64,000 nucleotides of DNA from an uncultured Gammaproteobacteria bacterium. Its GTDB lineage: Bacteria > Pseudomonadota > Gammaproteobacteria > Arenicellales > Poriferihabitantaceae. Position 1 is the stretch's first letter; the number at the start of each line of letters is the position of its first letter. A program made the translations under genes and the position numbers. Location of the stretch: positions 24,769 through 88,768 of the forward strand of contig CALKKV010000003.1 of NCBI GenBank assembly GCA_937992195.1, given 5' to 3'. Positions 7,882 through 17,304 of this stretch are shown here, one piece after another. Under the pieces are notes generated by a model, which was given only the letters and a program-made list of their open reading frames with translations, was not told the origin of the DNA and ran no database searches.

Positions 7882-8697
7882 TTAGCCGGACGCAACAGTC
7901 AGTTTTACATTTTTCGCGATCAGTTGCTTACACATCTTTGGATTAGGCTTTTGATCCGTTACTAACATATCGATCTCTTCGAGATCGCAGACTTTAGCAA
8001 TACCGCTCTTGCTAAATTTACTCGCATCCGTTGCTAGGATGACATAGTCGGAATGTGCAATCACCGCTTTAGAAAACTCAGCTTCGCATAGCTCGAAATT
8101 CATACAGCCTTTGGTTAGGTGCACCGCGCCAATAGAGAGGATTGATTTATGGGTGTGAAAAGCGCCCAGAAACGAAATCACAGAAGGTCCGAATGCAGCG
8201 GCATCGTGCGGTCGTAATTCCCCACCAGTCATAAAGACGCGATTGCCATTGCGTGTTGCTAATAAGTTGGAAATATAGGAGGAGTTAGTGACGATAGTTA
8301 GGTTGGAATGATTACGTAAAGCTTGAGCACAAAACGCGGTAGTGGAACCGGTGTCTATAATAAGACTGTCCCCGTCCTCAATTTGCGCCGCAACCGCATC
8401 AGCAATTCGCTTTTTCTCTTCGACCGTCCTGAGCATTCGATTCATGATTGGAGGCTCTTCGCTTTCCATAGGAAGTGAAACTCCACCGTGCGTTTTTAAT
8501 ACTAAGCCTTCTTCAGAAAGTAGTCGGACGTTACGCCGAATCGTTTCGCCGGAAACCTGCAGTTCTCTTGCCAGGTCGCTGATACTGCAGCTGCCACGCT
8601 TTTGCACCAAGCGGAAAATTTCGTGCTGTCGTTGTGAGCTACTCAAGATGCTGTGGGAAGGCTGTGAGAATGAGTCGGTATTAATCCACAAATCCAC
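7882..8697 (-). CDS. DeoR/GlpR family transcriptional regulator
   Basis: This 271-residue protein has an N-terminal DeoR winged helix-turn-helix (about residues 23-75: RQHEIFRLVQKRGSCSIS, then VSGETIRRNVRLLSEEG, and LKTHGGV). The C-terminal sugar-phosphate sensor domain shows IIDTGSTTAF, VTNS and VILATDASKF. The start used is GTG at 8697. It is divergent to the first betaine-transport operon, so it likely represses or activates that operon and itself. The usual DeoR effector is a phosphorylated metabolite; the true one here is unknown. Confidence 0.9.
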   Translation of the reverse strand: MDLWINTDSFSQPSHSILSSSQRQHEIFRLVQKRGSCSISDLARELQVSGETIRRNVRLLSEEGLVLKTHGGVSLPMESEEPPIMNRMLRTVEEKKRIADAVAAQIEDGDSLIIDTGSTTAFCAQALRNHSNLTIVTNSSYISNLLATRNGNRVFMTGGELRPHDAAAFGPSVISFLGAFHTHKSILSIGAVHLTKGCMNFELCEAEFSKAVIAHSDYVILATDASKFSKSGIAKVCDLEEIDMLVTDQKPNPKMCKQLIAKNVKLTVASG

Positions 8698-8853
8698 AAT
8701 AAATACACGTTAAATCAACATATATAAACGCAAAACTCCATATTACTGTTGATTTCGTTGACATTAAAGAATTGCCAACGGTTTAATAGCGATCACAGGC
8801 GGGAATAAAAACCGCCTTTGAGATAATTCCAATAACAATTCGAGGTTGTAACT
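8698..8853. promoter_or_regulatory. divergent promoter region with inverted repeat and leader hairpin
   Basis: AAATCAAC (8712-8719) and GTTGATTT (8748-8755) form a perfect 8-bp inverted repeat 28 bases apart, between the DeoR gene and the transporter operon. They are candidate DeoR half-sites. Closer to the transporter gene, AGGCGG (8797-8802) pairs with CCGCCT (8812-8817), a small hairpin in the presumed 5' leader. These sites are seen in the sequence; protein binding is inferred. Confidence 0.45.
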
Positions 8854-9810
8854 ATGACATCACATCGAACACTTAAACACCTTCTCATGACTGGCATCTG
8901 CGCGGGCGCGCTTGGGTTTTCCAATATCGGCTTCAGTGCAGAGTCTTCCGACCCGATCAAGCTAACGCTGCACGACTGGACCGGCCAGCTCGTGACCACC
9001 AATATCATGGCTGAAGTTTTAAAAAGCGCGGGATACAACATTGAACTTGTACAAGCGGACTACATCGCGCAGTTCGCCGGGCTAAAAACCGGCGATTTAC
9101 ATGTTGCGATGGAGATGTGGGAAACCACTGGTCGCGATGCAATGGATGAAGCCACCGCAACAGGAAAAGTGGAGAACATTGGCGAAACAGGTATGCAAGG
9201 TATCGAAGAATGGTGGTATCCGTCTTATATGAAAGAACGTTGTCCTGGGCTGCCAAACTGGGAAGCGTTAAATGATTGTGCCGAAGAGTTTGCAACACCG
9301 GAAACTGCTCCCAAGGGGCGATATGTTGGCGCACCGGTAACCTGGGGCGGGTTTGACGATGAGCGTGTTGAAGCGCTTGAGCTTGATTATGAAGTGATTC
9401 ACGCAGGCACCGATGCCGCGCTTTTTGCGGAGTTGGAATCTGCTTATCAAAGAAAGGCCCCGATATTACTTTGGGTGTACGCTCCACATTGGGCACCATC
9501 TAAATATGAAGGAGAGTGGGTACAGTTTCCCAAGTACTCCGCCGAGTGCTACAACGACCCCTCCGCTGGTATCAATCCGGACATGGCCTATGACTGTGGA
9601 AAACCAAGTGGACCGATCTGGAAGGTCGCATGGTCTGGGGTCAAAGATAAATGGCCGGGCGCTTACAGTGCGATTGAAAAATTCGAGCTGAACAATGATG
9701 AGATGGGGCAGATGATCACGGCGATCGACCTCGACGGAGCAGAGCTTGATAACGTCGTCGCTGACTGGTTGAAGTCAAACGAATCGAGATGGAAAGCCTG
9801 GATTGAGTGA
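8854..9810 (+). CDS. glycine betaine/proline-type ABC substrate-binding protein (system 1)
   Basis: This 318-residue periplasmic protein has a signal peptide (ending GFSAES). It is an OpuAC/ProX-type binding protein (KLTLHDWTGQLVTTNIMAE, VAMEMWETTGRDA, CPGLPNWEALNDC). Tryptophan-rich segments (EEWWYPSYM, WVYAPHWAPSKYEGEW) fit an aromatic cage for a quaternary ammonium group. The cysteines around residues 130 and 140 recur in the second binding protein of this window (CPGLPNWEALKDC). It is followed by a permease and a dimethylglycine-dehydrogenase-like gene, pointing to catabolic uptake of glycine betaine, dimethylglycine or a relative. Confidence 0.9.
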   Translation: MTSHRTLKHLLMTGICAGALGFSNIGFSAESSDPIKLTLHDWTGQLVTTNIMAEVLKSAGYNIELVQADYIAQFAGLKTGDLHVAMEMWETTGRDAMDEATATGKVENIGETGMQGIEEWWYPSYMKERCPGLPNWEALNDCAEEFATPETAPKGRYVGAPVTWGGFDDERVEALELDYEVIHAGTDAALFAELESAYQRKAPILLWVYAPHWAPSKYEGEWVQFPKYSAECYNDPSAGINPDMAYDCGKPSGPIWKVAWSGVKDKWPGAYSAIEKFELNNDEMGQMITAIDLDGAELDNVVADWLKSNESRWKAWIE

Positions 9811-9901
9811 TTCAGTGGGGGAGCCAAATGCTACTGCGGCTGGGTAGGCCGTCGTAGCAGCTTCATATGCTCAGAGAGTTCCTGGTGTCATCGTAATAGG
9901 A

Positions 9902-11881
9902 ATGATTTCTAGAAAAACGGGGTTACGTTTAGGGTGGACCGCTTTGGTCGCGCTGACAACGCTGATCATTATTATTGGCAAGTCCGAACTGAAGTGGGCG
10001 TTTAAGGTGCCAAGAGATTGGCGTTTACCTTTAAAAAAAGAAATTTCAACATTCATGGATTGGCTGATTAACACCGCAGATCTGGGTGTTCTTACTTTCT
10101 ATGAACTCACGCGCGGAATTTCCTGGATCCTGGAATTACCGTTAAATCTCGCGACAGGCATCTTTGCCACCGGCATTCTGCAGGGGGAAGGTTCTGCTGC
10201 AGTACAACTAACGCAGCCCGTTTCCTGGCTTGCTGTAATTCTTTTGGTGATGGCTATCGGTCATTACGCACAAGGTTGGCGGCTGTCGATTCTGGTAGGC
10301 GTTTGTTTTACCTATCTCGCTGTCTTTGGACAGTGGGAGAGTGCAATGCTGACGCTTTCTTCGATACTTATTGCAGCGCCGATTGGTGTTGTGGTGGGTG
10401 CGTTGCTGGGTATATTCGCCTATAAGTGGCGGTGGTTTGAAAAAGTGATTACCCCGGTGCTGGATTTGATGCAGACGGTGCCGGTGTTTGCTTATCTTGT
10501 TCCGATTTTATTTTTATTCGGCTTTGGTCCTGTTGCGGCCATGATCGCGACCATTATTTATGCGATGCCGCCGATGGTACGAATCAGTATATTGTCTCTC
10601 AAGCAGGTGCCTGTAGAGCTGTCTGAGGCAGGAGCGATGTCCGGTTGTACTTCTTTGCAACAGCTTCGCAAGGTATTGATTCCTTCAGCCTTGCCTTCGT
10701 TAATGATCGGTGTGAATCAAGTCATTATGTTGTCGCTAAATATGGTGATTATCGCATCGATGATTGGCGCAGGCGGTTTGGGATATGACGTTCTTTCCGC
10801 ATTAAGACGGTTAGATATTGGCGGCGGTATTGAATCTGGTGTTGCCATTGTTGTTTTGGCAATCGCTTTGGATCGACTCAGTCAGGCGCTAGCGGAGCGA
10901 TCAGAACATATAACCTCGGATGTTGGAAAAAAGAGTTTTGTGCAAAGTCATCCATATACCACTGCATCAGTTGTTATGTTGATTGTCATCAGTCTGGGAG
11001 CTTCAGTAATTGGATGGCTCCAGACATATCCGGACAGTATGACAATTACGACCGGTGATTTTTGGAGCGATCTGGTTAAGTACATTAACGTCAATTATTT
11101 TGATCAGATCGAGGCGGTTAAAGTTTTTATCTTGCTCAATGTTCTTGGGCCAGTTAAACGATTTCTTTTAATGCTCCCCTGGCCGATGGTGGTGCTTGGT
11201 GTCGCGCTACTGGGATATCAATTAGGCGGCTTGAAGCTGTCGGCACTCACTTTTTGTTTGATGTTGTTTTGTGCATTGGTAGGGTTATGGGACAAAACCA
11301 TGGTCACGGTGTACTTGTGTGGCATATCCGTTGTGTTCGCCGGTTTGATTGGTATTCCCATGGGCATCCTCGGCGCTGAAAACAAAGTCTTTGGTCGGTT
11401 TCTCGAAACCGTTATTGATACGCTACAAACACTCCCTTCATTTGTCTATTTGATGCCGGTGGTGATGCTATTTCGGGTTGGTGACTTTGCGGCCATGATT
11501 GCTGTTGTGGCTTATTCTGTTGCACCTGCGGTGCGCTACACCCTGCACGGTATCCGTCAGGTTGATCCTCAGCTGGTAGAAGCTGGCGTAGCTTCTGGCT
11601 GCACCCGTTGGCAACTTCTGACCAAGATCAAACTTAAATTGGCAATGCCTGAAATTATGCTTGGTATCAATCAAACAGTGATGCTTGCACTATCCATGCT
11701 GGTCATTACAGCGCTAGTAGGTACGCGAGAACTTGGCCAGGAAGTTTATATTGCGCTGACCAAAGCGGACACGGGTAGGGGTATTGTTGCCGGGCTTTGT
11801 GTTGCATTTCTGGCGATCACTACTGATCGTCTTATTCATGCCGGTGTGGCGAAATCCCGTGCTCGACTCGGGCTAAATTGA
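9902..11881 (+). CDS. tandem-fused betaine ABC permease (system 1)
   Basis: This 659-residue protein has two copies of the ProW/OpuAB permease domain in one chain. Each has a membrane bundle and an EAA loop that docks to the ATPase: EAGAMSGCTSLQQLRKVL in the first half and EAGVASGCTRWQLLTKIK in the second. Normal family members carry one domain of about 280-350 residues. The fusion would make both transmembrane halves of the transporter from one gene. No ATPase gene is in this operon, so it probably borrows the one at 22123. It lies 91 bases after the binding-protein gene. Confidence 0.9.
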   Translation: MISRKTGLRLGWTALVALTTLIIIIGKSELKWAFKVPRDWRLPLKKEISTFMDWLINTADLGVLTFYELTRGISWILELPLNLATGIFATGILQGEGSAAVQLTQPVSWLAVILLVMAIGHYAQGWRLSILVGVCFTYLAVFGQWESAMLTLSSILIAAPIGVVVGALLGIFAYKWRWFEKVITPVLDLMQTVPVFAYLVPILFLFGFGPVAAMIATIIYAMPPMVRISILSLKQVPVELSEAGAMSGCTSLQQLRKVLIPSALPSLMIGVNQVIMLSLNMVIIASMIGAGGLGYDVLSALRRLDIGGGIESGVAIVVLAIALDRLSQALAERSEHITSDVGKKSFVQSHPYTTASVVMLIVISLGASVIGWLQTYPDSMTITTGDFWSDLVKYINVNYFDQIEAVKVFILLNVLGPVKRFLLMLPWPMVVLGVALLGYQLGGLKLSALTFCLMLFCALVGLWDKTMVTVYLCGISVVFAGLIGIPMGILGAENKVFGRFLETVIDTLQTLPSFVYLMPVVMLFRVGDFAAMIAVVAYSVAPAVRYTLHGIRQVDPQLVEAGVASGCTRWQLLTKIKLKLAMPEIMLGINQTVMLALSMLVITALVGTRELGQEVYIALTKADTGRGIVAGLCVAFLAITTDRLIHAGVAKSRARLGLN

Positions 11882-11893
11882 CAAACCCTAACG

Positions 11894-14314
11894 ATGACCA
11901 CTGAACTACCAAGTAAGGCTGAAGTTATTGTGATCGGTGGCGGCATTATCGGTTGCTCCACCGCTTACCATCTTGCGCGTGACCATAAGATGGAGGTGTT
12001 ATTGCTTGAACGTGGTTCGCTGACCTGTGGAACAACATTTCATGCCGCGGGTCTGGTTGGCCAACTTCGCTCCAGCGCTTCGATTACCCGGCTGCTGAAG
12101 TATAGCGTTGAGCTTTATAACACTCTTGAACAAGAGACTGGCCTTGCCACTGGTTGGAAACAAAACGGTGGTTTGCGATTAGCAAATAATCAAGAGCGAT
12201 GGACCGAAATTCGACGCCAGGCGACAACCGCAAGGTCATTCGGACTGGAAATGCACTTGCTTACTCCCAAGGAAGCGTTAGACGTTTGGCCGTTAATGGA
12301 TGAGCGTGATCTTGTTGGTGCGGCGTTAATTCCTTCAGACGGACAGGCCAATCCCAGCGATATTACCCGGTCGCTGGCGAAAGGCGCGCGCATGCATGGC
12401 GCCAGCATCATTGAAAACATTAGTGTTAAAGATGTGATAGTGGAGAACGGACGTGTTGTTGGTGTTAACACCGATCAGGGAACAATTCATTGTGACAAGG
12501 TGGTGAACTGTGCCGGGCAATGGAGTAAGGCATTAGGATTGAAGAGTGGCGTCAATATTCCGCTGCAGTCAATGCAGCATCAGTATATTTTGACCGAAAA
12601 AATTGCCGATGTACCTCAAGATCTACCTACATTGCGTGACCCCGACAGGCTGGTTTACTTTAAAGAAGAAGTTGGCGGTTTGGTGATGGGCGGTTACGAA
12701 CCCAATCCCAAACCATGGGACGTTGCCCCGATACCTGATGGCTTTCAATTCTCGTTACTTGATGAAGATTGGGAGCACTTTGAGCAGTTAATGACACAGG
12801 CAATTATTCGTGTTCCCGCAATGGAGACGGCAGGGGTTAAGACATTAATTAATGGGCCTGAGTCTTTCACCAGCGACGGTAATTTTATTCTTGGTGAGGC
12901 AGCAGAAATTGCAGACTATTTTGTTGGCGCCGGCTTTAATGCCTTTGGTATTGCCTCGGCCGGCGGTGCTGGCTATGCCCTGGCAGACTGGGTTAAAAAC
13001 GGGGAACAACCGATGGATTTGTGGGCAGCGGACATACGGCGCTTTTCGGCATTACATCGCGATCATGACTGGGTACGTACACGGACTGTTGAAGCATGTT
13101 CCAGACACTATGCAATGGCCTGGCCCAATGAAGAGTATGAAAGTGCGCGGCCTGTTTATACTTCTCCTTTATACCCTCGTTTGAAAGCACACAACGCCTG
13201 CTTCGGGTCAAAGCTTGGCTGGGAAAGGCCGAACTGGTTTGCACCAATGGGTGTCGAACCAAAGGATACCTTTTCATTCGAGCGCGCGAACTGGTTTGAA
13301 TATGTTGGCAATGAACACGAAGCATGTCGAAAAAAGGTTGCAGTGTTTGACCAAAGCTCGTTTGCCAAGTTTGAGCTTTCAGGAAAAGATGCAGCGGCGG
13401 CGTTGGAGTGGGTCTGCGCCAATCGTGTTGATCGAAAAGTTGGTAAGGTGGTGTATACCCAATTACTCAACTCTCGTGGTGGAATTGAGTGCGATCTAAC
13501 AGTATCCCGCATTGCTGAAGATCATTTTTATATCGTCACAGGAACCGGGTATCGCACCCACGATTACGCTTGGATTGAAAAAAATCTGCCTTCCGGCAGC
13601 GATGCTCATCTTCGTGATGTTACAGAAGAATGGGCGACGCTTTCTCTAATGGGGCCTTGTTCGAGAGAAGTATTGAGCAAGGTGACGGACTTGAATCTGC
13701 AGACTGAAGCATTTCCTTTCGCGACTCTGCAAGAACTTCATGTGGCGGGAACGAAAATCAGAGCGGTTCGCATTACTTATATGGGCGAACTCGGTTGGGA
13801 GCTGCATATGCCCAAAGAGGAAGCAGGCAATGTTTATGATTCGTTGATGGAGGCGGGTACTGAGTTTGATATTGCCAACGCTGGCTATCGGGCAATTGAA
13901 AGTTTGCGATTGGAAAAAGGGTATCTCGCATGGAGTTCTGATATCACTCCCAATGATAGCCCGTTCGAAGCGGGGCTCGGTTGGGCGGTAAAACTTAATA
14001 CTGACACACCCTTTCTAGGGAGAGAGGCTTGTGAACGAATTAAAGACTCGAAGCTAACGAAAAAGCTATGTTGTTTTAGTGTTGAAGGCGCGGATATCGT
14101 TCTCCACGGCAGAGAAACCCTTTATCGGAATGGTATTGCAGTGGGTTATGTAACCTCGGCAGGATGGGGATATACAGTTGAAAAGAATATTGCTTATGGT
14201 TATGTGAAAAACTCTGATGGGATTGACGATGATTTTCTAAAGAACGGAGACTATGAGCTAGAAGTTGCTTGCGAACGTGTTGCCGCAACACTTGAAGTTG
14301 CTCCACTAATATAG
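11894..14314 (+). CDS. dimethylglycine/sarcosine dehydrogenase-like flavoprotein
   Basis: This 806-residue protein opens with a Rossmann FAD site (VIVIGGGIIGCSTAYHLA) and the segment FHAAGLVGQ, whose His matches the covalent FAD site of dimethylglycine dehydrogenases. The DAO oxidase domain and FAO_M linker run to about residue 430. The C-terminal half is a folate-binding GcvT domain (from DTFSFERANWFEYVGNEHEA, with ELGWELHMP and ESLRLEKGYLAWSSDITPND). Enzymes of this type oxidise dimethylglycine or sarcosine and pass the one-carbon unit to tetrahydrofolate. It starts 12 bases after the permease gene, so uptake and oxidation are probably co-expressed. Confidence 0.9.
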   Translation: MTTELPSKAEVIVIGGGIIGCSTAYHLARDHKMEVLLLERGSLTCGTTFHAAGLVGQLRSSASITRLLKYSVELYNTLEQETGLATGWKQNGGLRLANNQERWTEIRRQATTARSFGLEMHLLTPKEALDVWPLMDERDLVGAALIPSDGQANPSDITRSLAKGARMHGASIIENISVKDVIVENGRVVGVNTDQGTIHCDKVVNCAGQWSKALGLKSGVNIPLQSMQHQYILTEKIADVPQDLPTLRDPDRLVYFKEEVGGLVMGGYEPNPKPWDVAPIPDGFQFSLLDEDWEHFEQLMTQAIIRVPAMETAGVKTLINGPESFTSDGNFILGEAAEIADYFVGAGFNAFGIASAGGAGYALADWVKNGEQPMDLWAADIRRFSALHRDHDWVRTRTVEACSRHYAMAWPNEEYESARPVYTSPLYPRLKAHNACFGSKLGWERPNWFAPMGVEPKDTFSFERANWFEYVGNEHEACRKKVAVFDQSSFAKFELSGKDAAAALEWVCANRVDRKVGKVVYTQLLNSRGGIECDLTVSRIAEDHFYIVTGTGYRTHDYAWIEKNLPSGSDAHLRDVTEEWATLSLMGPCSREVLSKVTDLNLQTEAFPFATLQELHVAGTKIRAVRITYMGELGWELHMPKEEAGNVYDSLMEAGTEFDIANAGYRAIESLRLEKGYLAWSSDITPNDSPFEAGLGWAVKLNTDTPFLGREACERIKDSKLTKKLCCFSVEGADIVLHGRETLYRNGIAVGYVTSAGWGYTVEKNIAYGYVKNSDGIDDDFLKNGDYELEVACERVAATLEVAPLI

Positions 14315-14343
14315 TGATTGTCTTCGTGACCAACTTTTTCTTG

Positions 14344-14799
14344 CTAGCTTTTAGAAACCGCCTGCTGCACCCATTCCGATAACTGCTGCATATTCATTGC
14401 CCCAGAAATTCGATCAGTTTCAACACCGGCATTAAACAACGCTAGAGTGGGAATGGATCGGATATTAAACTTCATGCCAGCCTGTTGCTCCGTTTCTGTA
14501 TCGACTTTTATACATCGAATTGCGGTGGCGTGATTTTCCGCATACGCCTCATAAGTCGGGGCAAATGATTTGCATGGTCCACACCAGGGTGCCCAGAAAT
14601 CAACCAAAACTGGCAGCGCAGAGTGTTTTATGTGTTTCTCCAGCGCAGACAGACTAGCGGCAATAGGAGTGCTGACGATTAGCGCATTCTTGCACTTTCC
14701 ACATTTGGCTTCGGTGATTGGCTGTGAAGCATCGAATTGATTAATGGTTGCGCATTTTGCGCAGACCAGCTTGCGTTTGTCATGTGATGGGTTGTTCAT
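14344..14799 (-). CDS. trxC: thioredoxin TrxC (thioredoxin 2)
   Basis: This 151-residue thioredoxin has an N-terminal zinc site (C13-x2-C16, C33-x2-C36) that sets TrxC apart from TrxA, followed by the thioredoxin fold with active site W72-C-G-P-C76 and the cis-Pro loop RSIPTLALF. It reduces disulfides in cytoplasmic proteins and is often induced by oxidative stress. It converges on the dimethylglycine-dehydrogenase gene with only 29 bases between the stops. Confidence 0.96.
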   Translation of the reverse strand: MNNPSHDKRKLVCAKCATINQFDASQPITEAKCGKCKNALIVSTPIAASLSALEKHIKHSALPVLVDFWAPWCGPCKSFAPTYEAYAENHATAIRCIKVDTETEQQAGMKFNIRSIPTLALFNAGVETDRISGAMNMQQLSEWVQQAVSKS

Positions 14800-14858
14800 A
14801 GATAAAATGATTTGAAATAAAAGAATTGGTCGTTGTTCAAAGACTGATCATTGGCTAT

Positions 14859-15464
14859 TTAGTTCGGAAAGGGTAAGCCTCTCATAGGTGCGCGGTTCGG
14901 CATTGCCTCTATGCGCTTAAACCAGGCACGAATTGCAGGATACGCTTCAAGCGATAATTCGCCTTCGTGAATTAACGCAGTATACGGATAGCAGGCAAGA
15001 TCGGCTAAAGTGAAACGGTCAAGCGCCAGCCAGTCGTGATCTTTGAGTCTGTGTTCCATGCTGTCTAGCGCATCTTTAGCAATTCTTCTTGGTTCATCGA
15101 GATCCATATCACGCTTGAAAATAATAATAGCGCGGGAAATCGCCAGACCGTTAAATACTTCATTCACAGAAAACGAGAGCCACTGCTGGATTTCCGCCAT
15201 CGCCAGCGGATCGTCCGGATACCATTCTTCTTTACCGTATTTCCTTGCCAGGTAAATCAAAATAGCGGCGCTGTCGCGCAATACAACGCCACCGTCGTCG
15301 AGCACCGGTACTTTGTGCAGCGGATTTAATTTTACAAAGTCAGGATGTAATTGATCTTTCTTTAGCAGATCGATATCAACCCGCTCATACTCGATATTGA
15401 GAAAAGCCAGCATCATTCTAATTTTGTGGCAGTTTCCAGAGTGCTTGAAGTCGTAAAGTTTCAT
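14859..15464 (-). CDS. glutathione S-transferase family protein
   Basis: This protein of about 201 residues has an N-terminal thioredoxin-like GST domain (MKLYDFKHSGNCHKIRMML, with the substrate-positioning VPVLDDGG and the glutathione-contact DSAAILIYL) and an all-helical C-terminal domain (LADLACYPYTALIHEGEL). I chose the internal Met (15464) because it begins the first strand directly. The specific substrate is unknown. It runs in the same direction as trxC, 59 bases upstream of it, so the two may share a redox or detoxification role. Confidence 0.9.
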   Translation of the reverse strand: MKLYDFKHSGNCHKIRMMLAFLNIEYERVDIDLLKKDQLHPDFVKLNPLHKVPVLDDGGVVLRDSAAILIYLARKYGKEEWYPDDPLAMAEIQQWLSFSVNEVFNGLAISRAIIIFKRDMDLDEPRRIAKDALDSMEHRLKDHDWLALDRFTLADLACYPYTALIHEGELSLEAYPAIRAWFKRIEAMPNRAPMRGLPFPN

Positions 15465-15647
15465 TTTAGATCGGGTGTTCAATTACAGTTAGCTCAAGGT
15501 CATACCTTAGCGATCGCATCGTAGTTTTTAGTCTACCCTGAATTCGGATGAAATTTTGTCATACTGTACAGTTGCGATGTCAACAGTATTTGTAAGGAAC
15601 AAAGCTTATGCAGAGGTTCCTTGAGTATATGCGCTATATTGTTTAGA

Positions 15648-17240
15648 TTAGCTGAAACAAAAGCCAGTAAACCCATCTTGTGCGATTTTCTCACATCGCG
15701 CCACATAGTCAGGAAATCCAACATAGGGCATAAATACTCTTGGTTTGCCTGCAACATTTGCGCCGAGATACCAGGAGTTGCAACTGGGGTAAATTGTTTT
15801 AGAAGCAATCTCATTTACGTGATCGTGCCAGGTATCTTGTGCTTCTGCTGTTGCCTCAATATTCTGTCGGCCATGTTTTTTTGCATGACTTAGAATATCG
15901 TTAACAAGGTTTACATGCTGTTCGATTGTGGGAAGCATGTTGGTCAGAACAGAAGGGCTGCCGGGACCTGTGATCATAAAAAAGTTAGGGTAATCATTGC
16001 ACGCAATGCCAAGGTAAGTTTTTGGTCCTGCATTCCAACGTTCTTTTAGCTTAACGCCGTTACGACCTGAAATATTCATCTTCTCCAGAGAGCCGGTCAT
16101 TGCATCAAAACCCGTTGCCATCACTATCGAATCTAGCTCTATTTTCTTAGTACTTGTTGTGATTCCGTTGGATGTGATCGAATCAATCGGTGTTTGGTTG
16201 ATATCGATCAGCGTGACGTTAGGCTGATTAAACGTTTCATAATATCCGCTATCGACACAAAGCCGTTTGCATCCGATTGGTGATGTGGGGCTCAAAATGG
16301 CTGCTGTCTTAGGGTCTTTTACGGTTTCCCTTATTTTTTGTTTGACGAATTCAGCAGCGGTCTGATTGGATTTCTGGTTAATGATAAGGTCGTTGAAAGA
16401 GCCAATAAAAGGTAGGCCACCTTGTTGCCATCTGGCTTCGTATTGCTTCTTACGATCACGTTGGTTTACGGCGATCGCAGATTTATCATAAGGTTGTGCA
16501 AGCTGGCCATTTCGTGTGGTTGCGGCAAGTTTGCGAAACTTCTTATAGTTTTTCTTAAAATGATCTCGTTCGACAGGGTCTGTCTTGGCATTGCGCGCAG
16601 GCACGGCGTAATTTGCGGTGCGCTGGAAAACCGTAAGGTGCTTTGCCTGTTTTGCAATGACAGGTATTGCTTGGATCGCCGATGAACCTGTGCCGATAAC
16701 AGCGACGTTTTTATTGCTGAAGTCGATCTGCTCGTTTGGCCATCGTCCGGTATGGTATATCTCCCCGGAAAACTCGCCAGGATTTGAAATCGTGGGTTCA
16801 TTCGGACTAGATAAACAGCCGGTTGCAGCAATCAGATAGGTCGCTGTTTTTATCGTTTGATCGTTAGTCGCAATCTTCCACAAGTTATTTTCATCTTCGT
16901 AGTCAGCGCTGATGACGGTCGTATTAAACAAGATATCTGACCGCAGCTGAAAACGATCAGCGACGTGGTTGGCATACCGCAAGATTTCTGGTTGTGGAGA
17001 ATATCGTTCCGACCAGTTCCATTCTTGCTGAAGCTGATGGTCGAACTGGTAGGAGTATTCCATGCTCGGAACATCACAGCGTGCGCCCGGGTATCGGTTC
17101 CAATACCAGGTGCCGCCGACCCCGCCGCCTTTTTCTATTACCAGAACACGATGTCCCAGCATGCGTAGTCGATACAACATGTACATACCAGCGAAACCGG
17201 CGCCGACAACGATGGTGTCGAATTCAGCTTTCTGCGACAT
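15648..17240 (-). CDS. Baeyer-Villiger-type flavin monooxygenase
   Basis: This protein of about 530 residues has an N-terminal FAD site (VVGAGFAGMYMLYRL), GGVGGTWYWNRYPGARCD, the Baeyer-Villiger fingerprint F-S-G-E-I-Y-H-T-G-R-W-P (about residues 158-169), and a second dinucleotide site for NADPH (IGTGSSAIQ). A late ATGFD motif is also present. Such enzymes insert oxygen next to ketones or oxidise N and S atoms. The ATG at 17240 is preferred over an upstream TTG. It runs opposite to the betaine operon and the substrate is not evident. Confidence 0.92.
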   Translation of the reverse strand: MSQKAEFDTIVVGAGFAGMYMLYRLRMLGHRVLVIEKGGGVGGTWYWNRYPGARCDVPSMEYSYQFDHQLQQEWNWSERYSPQPEILRYANHVADRFQLRSDILFNTTVISADYEDENNLWKIATNDQTIKTATYLIAATGCLSSPNEPTISNPGEFSGEIYHTGRWPNEQIDFSNKNVAVIGTGSSAIQAIPVIAKQAKHLTVFQRTANYAVPARNAKTDPVERDHFKKNYKKFRKLAATTRNGQLAQPYDKSAIAVNQRDRKKQYEARWQQGGLPFIGSFNDLIINQKSNQTAAEFVKQKIRETVKDPKTAAILSPTSPIGCKRLCVDSGYYETFNQPNVTLIDINQTPIDSITSNGITTSTKKIELDSIVMATGFDAMTGSLEKMNISGRNGVKLKERWNAGPKTYLGIACNDYPNFFMITGPGSPSVLTNMLPTIEQHVNLVNDILSHAKKHGRQNIEATAEAQDTWHDHVNEIASKTIYPSCNSWYLGANVAGKPRVFMPYVGFPDYVARCEKIAQDGFTGFCFS

Positions 17241-17304
17241 TAACAATTCGTTCCAGACTCTTGTTCTCGAGACGTTGTATCTATCTGACTTGATCTAGCT
17301 TGGT

